From NCBI GenBank assembly GCA_010094025.1, contig ML991771.1:868001-932000 (forward strand): 64,000 nt of DNA. The letters run 5' to 3'. Under the pieces are notes generated by a model, which was given only the letters and a program-made list of their open reading frames with translations, was not told the origin of the DNA and searched no databases. This document shows positions 10,943 to 21,328 of the stretch, one piece after another. The position numbers and the translations under genes are program-made. Origin of the DNA: Viridothelium virens. Its lineage: Eukaryota > Ascomycota > Dothideomycetes > Trypetheliales > Trypetheliaceae. The first letter of the stretch is position 1. Each line of letters begins with the position of its first letter.

Positions 10943-11366
10943 TCTTACGGGCGATTCGTTGAGGCGAAGCTTAGACTACGGTGAGGCAGAATGAAGATGA
11001 GAGAGCAAGGTATCATCCAAGCTCAAAACTGAGCTTTGTGGACGCTTCCGTAAAGATCTCTGGTTCGGAGTGCAGAGAGATTCGGTGGGGGCGCTTCGAC
11101 ATAGTAAAGACTTTTACAAAATGTGGTGTTCTTGATTCCTCGTCCCAAAGAAAATGCACTGTCCATTAGCAACTTTGCTGGTGCCTCGATCTCAGAGCTC
11201 TTGTCTGAGCTTGACGCGACGCGTCTTAGCTGCAGAGTTGTTCGATTAGGCGTGGCCTTACCGAAGGAAGCCGTACTAAACCGCTTCAGGAGATATCGAA
11301 AGAAGAACGTCAATTCTCAACCCGTCCGAAAACCTGGGCTTCACATACACGCTGTTGCCCTCCGAA
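10943..11366. promoter_or_regulatory. Divergent promoter region, GCP4 / mitochondrial uS12
   Basis: This 424-bp gap lies between the start codons of two divergent genes. An open frame crossing it (from 11123) is out of frame with the ribosomal protein and is not supported. Confidence 0.35.
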
Positions 11367-12005
11367 ATGTCTTTTCGACTCCCTTTACAGCTTTTGCCGA
11401 CCCCACGGATGCATTTCACGACTACTTGTCTCCGTGTGTCTGTTTTACGCCGCCGCAACTTCGCTACCTCCCGACCCATCCTCGCTACCTACAACCAAGT
11501 CATCCGTGGTATTCGCCAGGGTCAAGCCGCACGAAAACCGCGATCGCCCGCACTAGTCGACAGGCCGGAGTTAAAAGGGGTTTGCCTAAAGGTGGGCATT
11601 ACGAGGCCGAAGAAACCAAATTCGGGGGAGCGGAAGACGGCGAGGGTGCGATTGAGCAGTGGGAAGATTGTCACAGCATATATTCCAGGAGAAGGTATGT
11701 CATGGATGAAAGTATTTACCATTGAAGAATGGAGGTTTCAGAACGGGCGCCCTGTGATAGGGAGTAATGCTAATGTCTGGGGTTCGTGCAGGGCACAATG
11801 TTCAACAACATTCAGTCGTACTGGTTAGAGGAGGCAGGGCGCAAGATTGCCCGGGAGTGAAGTATCATTTAGTGAGAGGGGCACTGGATCTCGTAAGTTG
11901 CTCATACTTGCCTTGAGAGACGATCTAATCACGCTGCAGGGTGGTGTGCCCAACCGGATACGGAGTCGTTCAAAATACGGAACAAAGAGACCCAAGACAA
12001 ATTGA
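11367..12005 (+). CDS. Mitochondrial small-subunit ribosomal protein uS12m
   Basis: Three exons, 11367-11694, 11792-11892 and 11940-12005, encode 164 residues. The mature part has the S12 signature [20 protein letters not shown] (residues 73-92), then [20 protein letters not shown] and [15 protein letters not shown] (129-143), and ends in a basic [14 protein letters not shown] tail. S12 sits at the decoding centre of the small subunit. The first 45 residues are Arg-rich with no acidic residue, a mitochondrial presequence. I chose the ATG at 11367; the open frame 12 bases upstream starts only with TTG. The splice junctions are fixed because they rebuild invariant S12 blocks. Confidence 0.95.
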
Positions 12006-12887
12006 GGTAGTTGCACGTGGTATATGCTTGATTATTTCCTCATTTGTTGAGCATTGCGTGGACGGCGTTGTATACATTACTCAAAATGAGTCGGCTGTAT
12101 CTTTGGCATTTCGTTAATTTGCCTACAATGAGACACTTGAACATCCCACGTGAAATTCATGATCCCCAAAGACGATGTCATTAGCTAAGAAGTATGGACA
12201 CGATTTCAAAAAGCTTGCCCAGAATATCTAAGTGTAATTCCAATAAGTGAATTTCAAAGAGGTATTTTGCTGAAGACCACATTAACCTCCTAATATACTA
12301 TGGTCGCCAGATTGGAGGTGACCGAAAGTGCTGTGCGCCCATTTTTAAACATGAGCTGAACTCAAACTTCAGACGACCTTGCAGATATGTCTATATTGGA
12401 CACTAGATTTCTGGTCCGACAAATGTTAGCTCAAGAAGAGTCGCCGAATTCTATCAACGTGTCTTGATACTTCAGACTATTACTCGTCTCGACGCCCTGC
12501 CTTGTCCGATCAATTAGTAAGAATTCCTGCGCAAGACTCTCTCTCGCATCGGCCTTGATCGCAGGGGCTCATGGAAATGAAAAGTGCAATAGAGTTTATG
12601 GAAAGCGTATGTCTGAAACACTTGGTGTGATGCCAAGGTGTTTTGACATTAGGCCATGGCTTTTGACCTGGGAAGCTGGACGCGGAGCTCAGCTTGGCGC
12701 GGAACTGATCTTCAGTTGGAAAAAGAAGCTCGAGGTCGCGGCCGCTTGCGTCTACTCCGTACTCTACTCCGTATCAGCAGCCGCAAATCCCAACCACCTT
12801 TTTGATACCTACCCATCAGCCTGGTATCTACGCGTAGTTCACCTTTCGCATTTCCCACCAACGCTTCGATCCGCGCATCTATCCAGA
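12006..12887. other. Intergenic region upstream of TVP15
   Basis: About 880 bp without a supportable gene. Its 3' part is the TVP15 promoter and leader and contains two copies of TACTCCGTA, listed separately. Confidence 0.4.
12753..12773 (+). promoter_or_regulatory. Tandem TACTCCGTA motif pair
   Basis: Two exact copies (12753-12761 and 12765-12773) lie 115-135 bp upstream of the TVP15 start. This 9-mer occurs seven times in the window, always outside coding sequence. No factor can be named. Confidence 0.4.
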
Positions 12888-13598
12888 ATGGACTTCTCCG
12901 ACATATTGTGAGTTCATCGCAGCCGGAAACGGGCTACATGGCGGCAGCGACTTGAGGATCAGGCACTAACAACGCGCAGCCGCATGGTCAACTTGGCCGT
13001 AGCAGTATTCATGATTCTGGGAGGCATTGGTCAGTTCTGGCCGCACATCGCCATGTGAGCCTCTCTGTCGTATATGCGATCTGAACCTGTCCAGAGCAAA
13101 AGTAAGGTACTGACAACAAAGCAGCCAAAGCGTAATAGTGGCGGTCTACGTAATCATCTTTGGAATTGGTAAGATATCCTTACTCGACTGATTGCATCCA
13201 CTGCAGTGCTGATGTGAACATCTTCTAGCTACTGCTCTTCTTGGTTCGTATTCCTGATGGCCCCGATCCTACAAAGGCGACAAGCTGCTGAAATTCAAGA
13301 CCAGAATTTCAAATACCTCCCCAAGTCGCCCGCTATGCGTCCTTTATGTTTTCCTTCATTGGTCGCGGGATCTGTGAGTTCATACACACTGAAGTGGAGT
13401 AAACAAGCAATTGATGAGAAGAAAGTCTACATCTTCATCGGCTCCATCATCGCCGGGGAGGGTTGGTACCATTGGGTTCCGGGAACCATCGTCGGCATCA
13501 TTGGGATTGGCTATGTGGTTCTCGAATTCATCCCTTCGATTGAGCCACCCGCGAATATGAGAGATGCCGACGCCGGATGGGGAGCTGAGCAAGTCTGA
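12888..13598 (+). CDS. TVP15: Golgi apparatus membrane protein Tvp15
   Basis: Six small exons: 12888-12907, 12980-13054, 13125-13168, 13229-13243, 13305-13373 and 13426-13598, encoding 131 residues. The spliced product is a continuous Tvp15-type protein with four hydrophobic segments: MVNLAVAVFMILGGIGQF, SVIVAVYVIIFGIATALL, then EFQIPPQVARYASFMFSFIGRG, GIFYIFIGSIIAG and VGIIGIGYVVLEFIPSIEPP. In yeast Tvp15 is a small integral protein of late Golgi (Tlg2-containing) vesicles with a proposed role in vesicle transport. The 15-bp fourth exon is fixed by the frame (ATALLEFQ). Unspliced reading yields only a misleading frame beginning at 13257. Confidence 0.9.
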
Positions 13599-14556
13599 AC
13601 ATAGGGATAACACCGCTGAATGGGAGCCACCTGTCATCATGTGTCGTCGACAAATCTGTGTGCAAGGTTTCTTTACCGTTGACCTGGGAAACAGAGATTA
13701 TGCGAGAAGGTAGTCAGCGATTTTGGCGAATTACGAGGAGCATTGGCGAAACCATGGTATGCCATTTATCCACAGAAAGTCCCAGCGGAGTCCCGCAGTT
13801 CTTTCAATAATCTTCTCGGCGACTATGTCTTGTGCGCACGGCTGATGTACCATATCATTGGAGAATGGAGGGAGCTCTCTTGCGGCGAAACTTTTAGAGG
13901 AATAAATATAGTGTGAATTGAAATCGTCTATGGAGTACTGTGCCACTCCCATGTGACAATCGCTAGGTTTTGACACTGTCCATCATTTTCTCTGTGGGTC
14001 TCGTGAAAAGCGCAAAGGTTAGCAAAGAAGACCAATTCTGTGTCCCTACCCTCTCACGTCTCCGGAGGCGTGGTAAGGTAGACCGTCTAGGTAAGCACCG
14101 AAAAAGAGCCATGTCATTGGTCAATCGAGGACTCGGTGATGGGCGAAGCGAAGGCCGTAGGGCCGAAGGAGGCCGGGAGGCTAGTTATTAAAGTCGGCCA
14201 ATCAAGCGCAAGGTTTTGTCATTCAGTCATTCAGCCTGCACGACTTGGTGGATTTCCCCAGACTTTCCAGCTTCGTCAAGTCGTACAACTTCACGTAGAT
14301 CTTGATCACCGTCCATTATCTCTCCTTATCTTGCATCTCTTACCATTTCCTTTCGTCTCGACTGAAGACGCACGTTGTGCTTTGTGTCCCTCTCCTAGAT
14401 CCTCGGAAAATTGCCTCTGGGTATCTGCGTTGCGGTGTCCGCCTCCTTCAATACTGGCCGTCCGTTGTAATCTTAAATCGCACTGCATGGCCCTATCATA
14501 GCACATCTTACAAAAGATCCAGAGACTATTGACGATTTGTTCTCTCGCTTTCCAGG
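13599..14556. promoter_or_regulatory. Intergenic region with promoter of the GATA-factor gene
   Basis: About 960 bp without a supportable gene. Two TTATC cores (14316-14320 and 14326-14330), the complement of GATAA, are spaced 10 bp apart about 230 bp upstream of the SreA-like start. They could be autoregulatory sites, but they are not the extended ATCWGATAA site and may be chance. The leader is rich in C and T. Confidence 0.3.
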
Positions 14557-16125
14557 ATGAGCGCGACGACAGCAGGACCGTATCGTGAAAGCCCGCTCGC
14601 CATGTCCTCTGCGCTTCCATCTCGTCTTACACGGGATCGCTCCCAACAAGATCTGGATTTGGCCCGATCCTTGGGAGAGCTGGCCCAAGGCGCTTCTCTT
14701 GCCCCCCGGACGCTGGAAAATCCTCATGTCGAGTCAAACGCGCACTCTGAAACGTCCACGGCTGCGCAAAATGGGAACGGGAGTAGACCCCCCGAGTATC
14801 ATGGTCTGTCAGATAATCCAATCCTGGGTGCTAGAGACACCCAACCGCCAAATGCGTCTTCCACTCCATCGACGCCTGGACCAAACTCGTCGCAGACTCC
14901 AAATATCAATGCTCCAGTGAACGGCCAAGTCTGCAGGTATTCCGCTCCGTTCAACTTTGTCAGCGCCGCCACTTGCTAATATCTGGCAGTAATTGCGCAA
15001 CCACAAGAACACCACTCTGGCGGAGGTCACCCGCCGGAGCTACGATTTGCAACGCGTGTGGCCTTTATCTAAAAGCTCGAAATCAGGACAGGCCGACTAA
15101 CCTCAAGCGTACTTCTCAAGCACATGGATTGACATCTGCGCACAATGATGTTGCTAGTCATGCTCATGATAGAAGTACCTCGCCGGCTATTTCGTCGACT
15201 ATAGCTCGAGCGACCTTTGTAGCCGCCGATCAAGCCGTCCATGGATCGTGTCCCGGGGGTGGCCGTTGTAATGGTACGGGCGGCCAAGAGGGCTGCAATG
15301 GTTGTCCAGCTTACAACAACCGCATCTCAAAGACTGCGCAGTTCGCTCTCGCACAAGTGCAGTCGGATACGGCAAATTCATCGGTGGAGAACTTGCAACC
15401 ATCAGGAACAGAACAAGCTCACTCTCCTAATGCAGCTTTTCAGGCACTGTCCGCTATTTCGTCGAATGCGACTAATGTTGTCGTCGCCTGTCAAAATTGC
15501 GGCACTACAGTCACCCCTTTGTGGCGGCGAGATGAGAGCGGCCATACTATTTGCAATGCTTGCGGTGAGAAGTATTCTGTTCTATATCTGTTAATGGGTA
15601 GACATCTGATCGCTGTTAGGTCTATATCATAAATTGCATGGTCGCCACCGGCCCGTCGGGATGAAGAAAGGTGAGATTAAACGTCGCAAACGCGTGGTTC
15701 CCGTAGTAGCAGATCAAGCGCAAGCGAGAATGTCCACATCGCCAGAATCCCACCCGTCTCCACTCCAACAAGACGGCGATCACACGGATGATAATCAGAT
15801 TCAAGACCACCGCCAACCCCGGCAGCATTTTCCTCCGGCTGTCGATTTTACCGACTCCTTTGCATCGCGTCAACGTCATGACAATGAAGCACACTCTCGG
15901 AAGCGTTCATTTTCCATGTCTGAAAATGATGGAGCCACTCCCGAGTCGACGAGTCGTTCTCTTGATCCTGCACTTGCTGCTTTGAGTGCTGCTACCGCTA
16001 TGCAATGCTCGGAGAAACATGGTAAAGCCGATCGTCGTGTGCAGTTGGAGAAAGAAGCCGAGAACCTGCGTCAGATGTTGCTTGCAAAGGAGAGGGAACT
16101 TGCTGCTATGAACGGAAAGGACTAG
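14557..16125 (+). CDS. sreA: SreA/Urbs1-type GATA transcription factor (siderophore / iron-uptake repressor)
   Basis: Three exons, 14557-14936, 14990-15564 and 15620-16125, encode 486 residues. Two GATA zinc fingers of the CX2CX17CX2C type (Cys126-150, TPLWRR core; Cys294-318, TPLWRR core) flank a Cys-rich region with exact CX5CX8CX2C spacing (Cys214, 220, 229, 232). That layout is diagnostic of the SreA/SRE/Urbs1/Fep1 family, which represses siderophore synthesis and high-affinity iron uptake when iron is sufficient, the Cys-rich region serving as the iron sensor. A C-terminal coiled coil ([20 protein letters not shown]) is also typical. The second finger continues across the last intron (ICNACG then [16 protein letters not shown]). 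No siderophore genes lie nearby. Confidence 0.93.
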
Positions 16126-16314
16126 GATGTCTTAGTAGTGTTCTCTCTCTCCTATCCGTGTGCGTTTCTTCAGCGTGGCGTCTTGGTGGAAGAACATGTA
16201 TGGTCGCCAAAATGATCTGTGTTGCTGTGACGCGGTTTTGCTGCATCTAGCTGCCAACTCTTAGATTGGCTAGAGCGGCTGTATGATAGGTTTGGATGGA
16301 GGCATGGACAGCAC

Positions 16315-17688
16315 TCAGAACCAAATCTTGATCAGCTCTTCGCTGACCGCGCTGGGTGTTAAGACGCCACTCTCTGTAATAATTCCGGAGATCAAATCTG
16401 GTGGCTATCGATAGATTAGTCTCGAACTCTCCTGGTATAAATGCTGCTTATGAATCGACAATTGTAACTTACTGTGAAATCAACAGCATCCCTGGGCCCA
16501 TTGGCTTTCATCGAAGTGGTCGTCTGTGTCTTCTCTTTGAAATCGTTTTCCGTAGAATCCATGACAACGCCCTCATCCTCACCCACGTCGAAAGACTCTC
16601 TAGGTATACTGTCTTTTTCGTCCTCAACCTTCTGGTCTTTGCTCACTTCAAATTCGATAACCCTTTGTTCAATCGGTAGATCATACTGACTCAGGGGATA
16701 GAGTCTCACAAATTTGTGGCTCTCTGCCACCACATAGAAGGGCTTTCCTGCCGCCTTCGCTAGCATTCCCATCTGATATGTGCCTAACCTCGAAATGATT
16801 CCTCCATTCTCCACCACCCCTTCAGCCCCCACAATCATCATATCCACCCTTCCCAGTGCGTACGCCACCGCCGACTCGGGTATTGTCGCCACCGGCACAC
16901 CCAGCGCTCTCAATGCCTTCACTGTCTTCGTACCCTCCATTTCCTCCCCACCTTCGCTCCCACCTCTCTCCTCCTCCGCCCCTCCCATCACGTACACGAC
17001 CCGAAATCGCACGGCGCCGACCCCGCTCTTCGCATCCCCCTCAGCAGCACCCCGCAATACGGCGCCTACGACGCGACTTCCACCGTTGGTCAGCACCGTC
17101 GTCCCGTCCCGGATGAAGTGTCGGCCAAAGCCCGCAATGCGCTGCCGGCTCGCCTTCGCGCGCTCGACGAACAGCCGGCCATTGGAGAGCAGGTGGGCGC
17201 GCACGGCATTGAAATCGCCACCAAGACCAAGATAGCCGGATCCGGATCGAGTGGTGCTGCCAGTGCTGCCTCCGCCGAGGGGAGTTCCGGCGGGTTTGGT
17301 GGCTTGGAGTTGGGTGACGAGGTAGCGCTGGAAGAGGTCGGTGCCGGCGGAGAGGGATATGGGGTTTGGGACGTGGTCTTTGAGGCGCTGGGTTGAGGTG
17401 TGTAAGAGGTCGAGGGTTTCCGAGATGGTGGTACTGGGGTGGGAAGAGAGGCAGAGGACGAGGGATTCGATGGCGGCGACGGGCATGGTGAGGTCGGGAT
17501 CATGGGCGAGGAGGGAATGGTAGGTAGAGACGATATCGAACGGTTGAGCGCTGTTTGTAAAGGTAGGTTGGGAGAGGGAAGGTCGCGCTGAGAGTTTGCA
17601 TTAGAACATTGAGTAATTGAGAATTGATGGGTCCTTTTATGAGCATGGAGGGTAAGAACGACATACCAAGAGAACCTGTTTCTGTCAT
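16315..17688 (-). CDS. GCN3: Translation initiation factor eIF2B subunit alpha
   Basis: Three exons, 17667-17688, 16473-17587 and 16315-16404, encode 408 residues. The protein has the eIF2B-alpha/beta/delta Rossmann-type domain (LSNGRLFVERAKASRQRIAGFGRHFIRDGTTVLTNGGSRVV; VDMMIVGAEGVVENGGIISRLGTYQMGMLAKAAGKPFYVVAESHKFVRLYPL) and the conserved end ESGVLTPSAVSEELIKIWF supplied by the last exon. The alpha subunit is part of the nucleotide-exchange factor for eIF2 and senses eIF2 phosphorylation in the general amino-acid control response. It is about 100 residues longer than usual (around 305) because of Gly/Ser-rich, Glu-rich and acidic inserts. It is divergent from the NECAP-like gene. Confidence 0.93.
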
Positions 17689-18142
17689 GATGATTAGACG
17701 AATGCTAGTATATGGAGGAATAAGGGCTGAATCCGATTGTCGTGAAGGTTACATGATTGTAAATCGAAATGAGGTGCAAAAAAATTCGGCGGCTTATTAT
17801 CACATTTTCCAAGCTGCGGCAAGTCAAGAGTGGGGCATTTGGTTGTTAGGAAGCTAAAGCTAGGTAAAGCAAGGCCAATCTCACTCAGGTTCTTTTTTTT
17901 TTTAAAACACTTCCGAGACAACTACCATTACCCTTCTTTCAACCGAATTCACTGATTGTAGCTCTAATTCACTTCAGGGACACCTTCGTTGCTGAACATA
18001 GTAATGCATTCCAATACAATAATGACTCCCTGAATACTACAGAGCCTTTCTTCGCCGTATATCTACATCCTAGGACCATCCCGCATTGGATGAGCCTCCC
18101 TTTCCGCCTCAGTCGCCGTCTCCAGCTTACTACAGGTAGACA
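17689..18142. promoter_or_regulatory. Divergent promoter region, GCN3 / NECAP-like gene
   Basis: This 454-bp gap separates two divergent start codons and contains a run of T around 17887-17901. No specific site is recognised. Confidence 0.35.
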
Positions 18143-19003
18143 ATGGCTACTCCCGTTGACCCAACTACCTCTCTTCCCCTCCCCCAAGACTCGATCCAAC
18201 GCATCCTCCACGTCACCTCAGCCGTCCACGTCTACGCCATTCCCCCTCTGACCACCACCAAAGGCTACTCCGCCTCCTCTTGGACGCATCCCTCTGCCCC
18301 TACAGCTCAACAGATTTTCACCGCCGGCCTCCGCGTCATGGAGACCGCCATCCCAAACCCTGCCTCCCCTACCGGCGAAAACGTCAAGACCGACATCCTG
18401 CTTGAGGACCCTAAAACAGGTGAGCTCTTCGCCGCAGCACCATACACCACTCCAGCAACGGTCGAGCAGGCGAACGACAGCTCCCGCTTCTTCGCGCTGC
18501 GAGTCATTGGGGAGGGCGGACGGAAAGCGACGCTGGGTCTGGGATTCGAGGAGCGGAGCGAGGCCCTGGACTTTGGAATTGCGCTGCAAGAGGCGAGGAA
18601 GGTGTTGGGTATGGAAGGCGGAGCAGTGGGCCGAGAGATTGGAGCCGGGGCGGCGGGTAAGGTAGGGAAGGACGCAGTGATGAGGGTGAAGGCGAAGGAG
18701 GCGGAGAAGAAAGACTGGAGCTTAAAGGAGGGAGAGACAATTACGGTGAATATTGGGGAGAAGGGGAGGAGAAACGGGCGAGCAGAGACAGAGAAGAAGG
18801 ATAGTGAGACATTGTTCTCCCTGAAGCCGCCAGCGCCAGGTGGTAGTGGTTCATCAATGCCGTTTCTGCCTCCACCTCCGAGTGCGAGTGATGTGAAGGC
18901 TGAAAGAAGTAGGAGCAGAAGTAGGGGAGTGACGCCGGAAAAGGAGAAGACGCCGGCACAGGAGATGGGGTTTGATGACGGGGAATTTGGGGAATTTCAA
19001 TAG
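18143..19003 (+). CDS. NECAP-like adaptin-ear-binding coat-associated protein
   Basis: A single exon encodes 286 residues. The N-terminal part (about residues 15-190) matches the PHear domain of NECAP proteins: IQRILHVTSAVHVYAIPPLTTTKGYSASSW, a variable loop, SSRFFALRV and LGLGFEERSEALDFGIALQEA, then DWSLKEGETITVNIG. NECAPs bind the AP-2 clathrin adaptor and assist endocytosis. The C-terminal tail is Pro/Ser/Arg-rich with a short acidic end (MGFDDGEFGEFQ) that could contact adaptor appendages; that is inference. The start has a clear ATG and no upstream in-frame alternative. Confidence 0.88.
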   Translation: MATPVDPTTSLPLPQDSIQRILHVTSAVHVYAIPPLTTTKGYSASSWTHPSAPTAQQIFTAGLRVMETAIPNPASPTGENVKTDILLEDPKTGELFAAAPYTTPATVEQANDSSRFFALRVIGEGGRKATLGLGFEERSEALDFGIALQEARKVLGMEGGAVGREIGAGAAGKVGKDAVMRVKAKEAEKKDWSLKEGETITVNIGEKGRRNGRAETEKKDSETLFSLKPPAPGGSGSSMPFLPPPPSASDVKAERSRSRSRGVTPEKEKTPAQEMGFDDGEFGEFQ

Positions 19004-19330
19004 ATATGTACGCGTTAGATCTCATACCATCTATATAAAAGCCACCAAACTCGTCGGGTATGCGCGCAAAATTCTTAAGAGGCCAAGAGTCCCGGGAATA
19101 GCTGGGATGTTTGAGAAGTGCACAACCTACGAACTTCGGATTGAGATCTGGAAGAGTGCAGGATTTCATATAAGAGCGCGTAGCAAGATGATAATGCGTT
19201 TGTGGAGGAGCAATTCTCTGGGTATCTCGACTTGAAAGACTAAGCCATGATTCTGGATGGCAACGAAGACCAAAATCCCACCCAATGCCAATGCAAATAA
19301 TTCAAAACTTCCATGGCTTCGTTATTTGAA
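19004..19330. other. Convergent 3' intergenic region
   Basis: The 327 bp between the stops of the NECAP-like and GILT-like genes presumably hold both 3' UTRs. I see nothing else. Confidence 0.35.
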
Positions 19331-20639
19331 TCAAAACTCCTGCACTGCCTCACCAGGGAGATCAGAGGGTTCGTATGCTGAAAGAAGCTCGGTAGAGATA
19401 GAAGTAAGTAGCTCGGGGGGTTGATGAGCTGATGCACCAATACTTGGCGTCGTGATAGTAGATTGGTCAAGGGTAGACGTGATTAGAGTCGAGTAAGACG
19501 GAGTTGTAATTGTAGGTACTTCGAATTCTGTTAGGAAGTCTGAAGAGGTGAGGGGCTCGATAGGTGAATTCGGTTCGGCTGGATCATTTGGCTCCGCTGG
19601 AAGGATTGATTGAGCCTCGGATAACGAAGCTGTACCATCGGGTCCTTTCGGGCGTGCATTATATAGCGTTGGGATCCTTGTCGGCTTATGCGCCTTCGCC
19701 GTTTTGGAGTTTGACGCCTTTGCATTAGCTGGTTGTGGAACTCTGCGAGGGACCCATTCCTCGTCCGAGGCTTGGTATAACCGTTTGATGTCCGAAATGA
19801 GGTCACCGACATCATGACCGCCTTCGTAGTCCTTCCATCTGCCACCATCGCGAATTGTCCTAATTTGATTCTTCAGCCTCACAGTGCAGCTTTTTGTGAC
19901 GCCGGCTTCTGCTGTCCTGACAACACTGTGCCTTAAAAGGTCTATGCCGTAAGCTCCGTCATCTTTACTAACACAATCATTCAGTCTCTCAAAGTCCATC
20001 CCGTGCTCGAGTGAGCAATCCGAAATAAGCTCTCGTTGAGGTATCTCCTCGTAATGACCAGTCAGGCACATTGCGAAGCCTAGGTATATTTTTGGATCGG
20101 GATAGATAGAGGCGGCACATAGTTCGAGGATGTTGCCTAGACATTCTTGAGGCCCATGTTTGCAATCAACACCATCATCATCATCAGTGGGACTGCAGAT
20201 TAACTTAGTCAAGCTTCAGTAGCCGATTCGGGGGTCACTATACGTTCCGATGAAGGAGAGTGTGAAGTCGACTTTGTCTGACACATTTGCCATTGTTGGT
20301 ATGATGAGATCACGGAGACAATCTTTGGCATCTGGACATTTTGACCTTCGCTACACGTCAGTACAGTCGGCCTTCCACCAAGGAGTATACTTGCATAATA
20401 TGTGCCTCCAGAGGAACTTTGGTGATTGTCTCGGAATTGAATTCGGAGGTCTTCTGAGATAGCCATTGCCGGGAAGAGGTATAAAAAGGCCGCAGGTTAT
20501 CCACAAGGTAAAGAGTCGAGATCGAGGCAGCAAGAAGTAAAGTCAGGGCCAGCCATGTTCTCCGCCGGCGGATTTGGAAGGACTTTTGCGGTGCATGCTC
20601 CTCGTAGACAACCCTCCTAGACAGCACCTTTTCATACAT
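19331..20639 (-). CDS. GILT-family thiol reductase with N-terminal membrane anchor
   Basis: Three exons, 20391-20639, 20244-20350 and 19331-20192, encode 405 residues; the first intron is only 40 bp. A basic N-terminus and one hydrophobic segment (about residues 29-47, after RRRR) suggest a type II membrane protein. The GILT domain follows: VPLEAHIM, CPDAKDC (Cys87-93), ANVSDKVDFTLSFIG, DCKHGPQECLGN, then SVVRTAEAGVTKSCTVR and IRDGGRW. GILT proteins reduce disulfides in acidic compartments in animals; fungal members use the CPDxxDC variant and their substrates are not established. A Pro/Ser/Thr-rich tail of about 150 residues after the domain is unusual. It is tandem with the next gene on the minus strand, 101 bp apart. 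Confidence 0.85.
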
Positions 20640-20740
20640 GCCTGCGGTCTTTCAATATTGAAGGAAAGGGCATGCAAAGAAGGGTAGGCGTGCCAATCTG
20701 ACAGGTGGGAGGTGTTGTCTCTGACGTTGTCGGTCAGAGC

Positions 20741-21328
20741 TCACGGCGTGACCTCGGAGTTGGGCGGCGGTCCCAGCAGATCCAACGTCGGAACAGAAGT
20801 GGGGATTTTGCCAGGATGGAGATTCGCATTCCCAGCGTCCCCATCATTGTTAATCCCTTCCCACCGGCCTGCCATTTTCTTCTGTTCTACGTACCGAACT
20901 GCTCGGCCTCGAATTGATTGCCACGGCTGGAGCCGGGAGATGACTCCTGCATCGCGCAGCTTGGCGAGCGCCAAGTGAACCCAGGCAACGCTCGTAGAAA
21001 CTTCCCTAGTTTCCTCTTCCTGATCCAGTTTCGTTTGGTGCAGAGGCACTCTCTGCAGAATATCGTCAACCCGTTCCGGCTTGAATACCTTGGCGATGAC
21101 GAAACGTGCAAGCAAAAGATCCTCCTGTGACAAATCTTTGACTTGGCTGGTCTCATATACCCACAGCTGTGAGACGATACCATCGCCAACTTTAGCGACC
21201 TTCTCTACGCAGTACTTCTCCGCTGTCAAGTCCAATTTCTTAGTGCAAACTAGCAGAGCGTAACGGTAGGTTCCTGGATGTTTCGGTCGAGCATAAAGTG
21301 CCAGGCACAGCCTGGGCTTGTTTCTCAT
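20741..21328 (-). CDS. Conserved fungal protein of unknown function
   Basis: A single exon from the ATG at 21328 encodes 195 residues; the frame is open further upstream but only with non-ATG codons. The N-terminus (MRNKPRLCLALYARPKHPGTYRYALLVCTKK) and the segment KYCVEKVAKVGDGIVSQLWVYETSQVKDLSQEDLLLARFVIAKV match, from memory, a widespread uncharacterised family of filamentous fungi (I believe DUF6914). A later block (TSVAWVHLALAKLRDAGVI) is followed by a low-complexity end. There is no signal peptide or membrane segment. No function can be assigned. Confidence 0.7.
   Translation of the reverse strand: MRNKPRLCLALYARPKHPGTYRYALLVCTKKLDLTAEKYCVEKVAKVGDGIVSQLWVYETSQVKDLSQEDLLLARFVIAKVFKPERVDDILQRVPLHQTKLDQEEETREVSTSVAWVHLALAKLRDAGVISRLQPWQSIRGRAVRYVEQKKMAGRWEGINNDGDAGNANLHPGKIPTSVPTLDLLGPPPNSEVTP

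Noticed and set aside
11123-11725. 200-codon plus-strand frame
   Set aside because: Overlaps uS12m out of frame; the uS12m reading is supported by invariant motifs.
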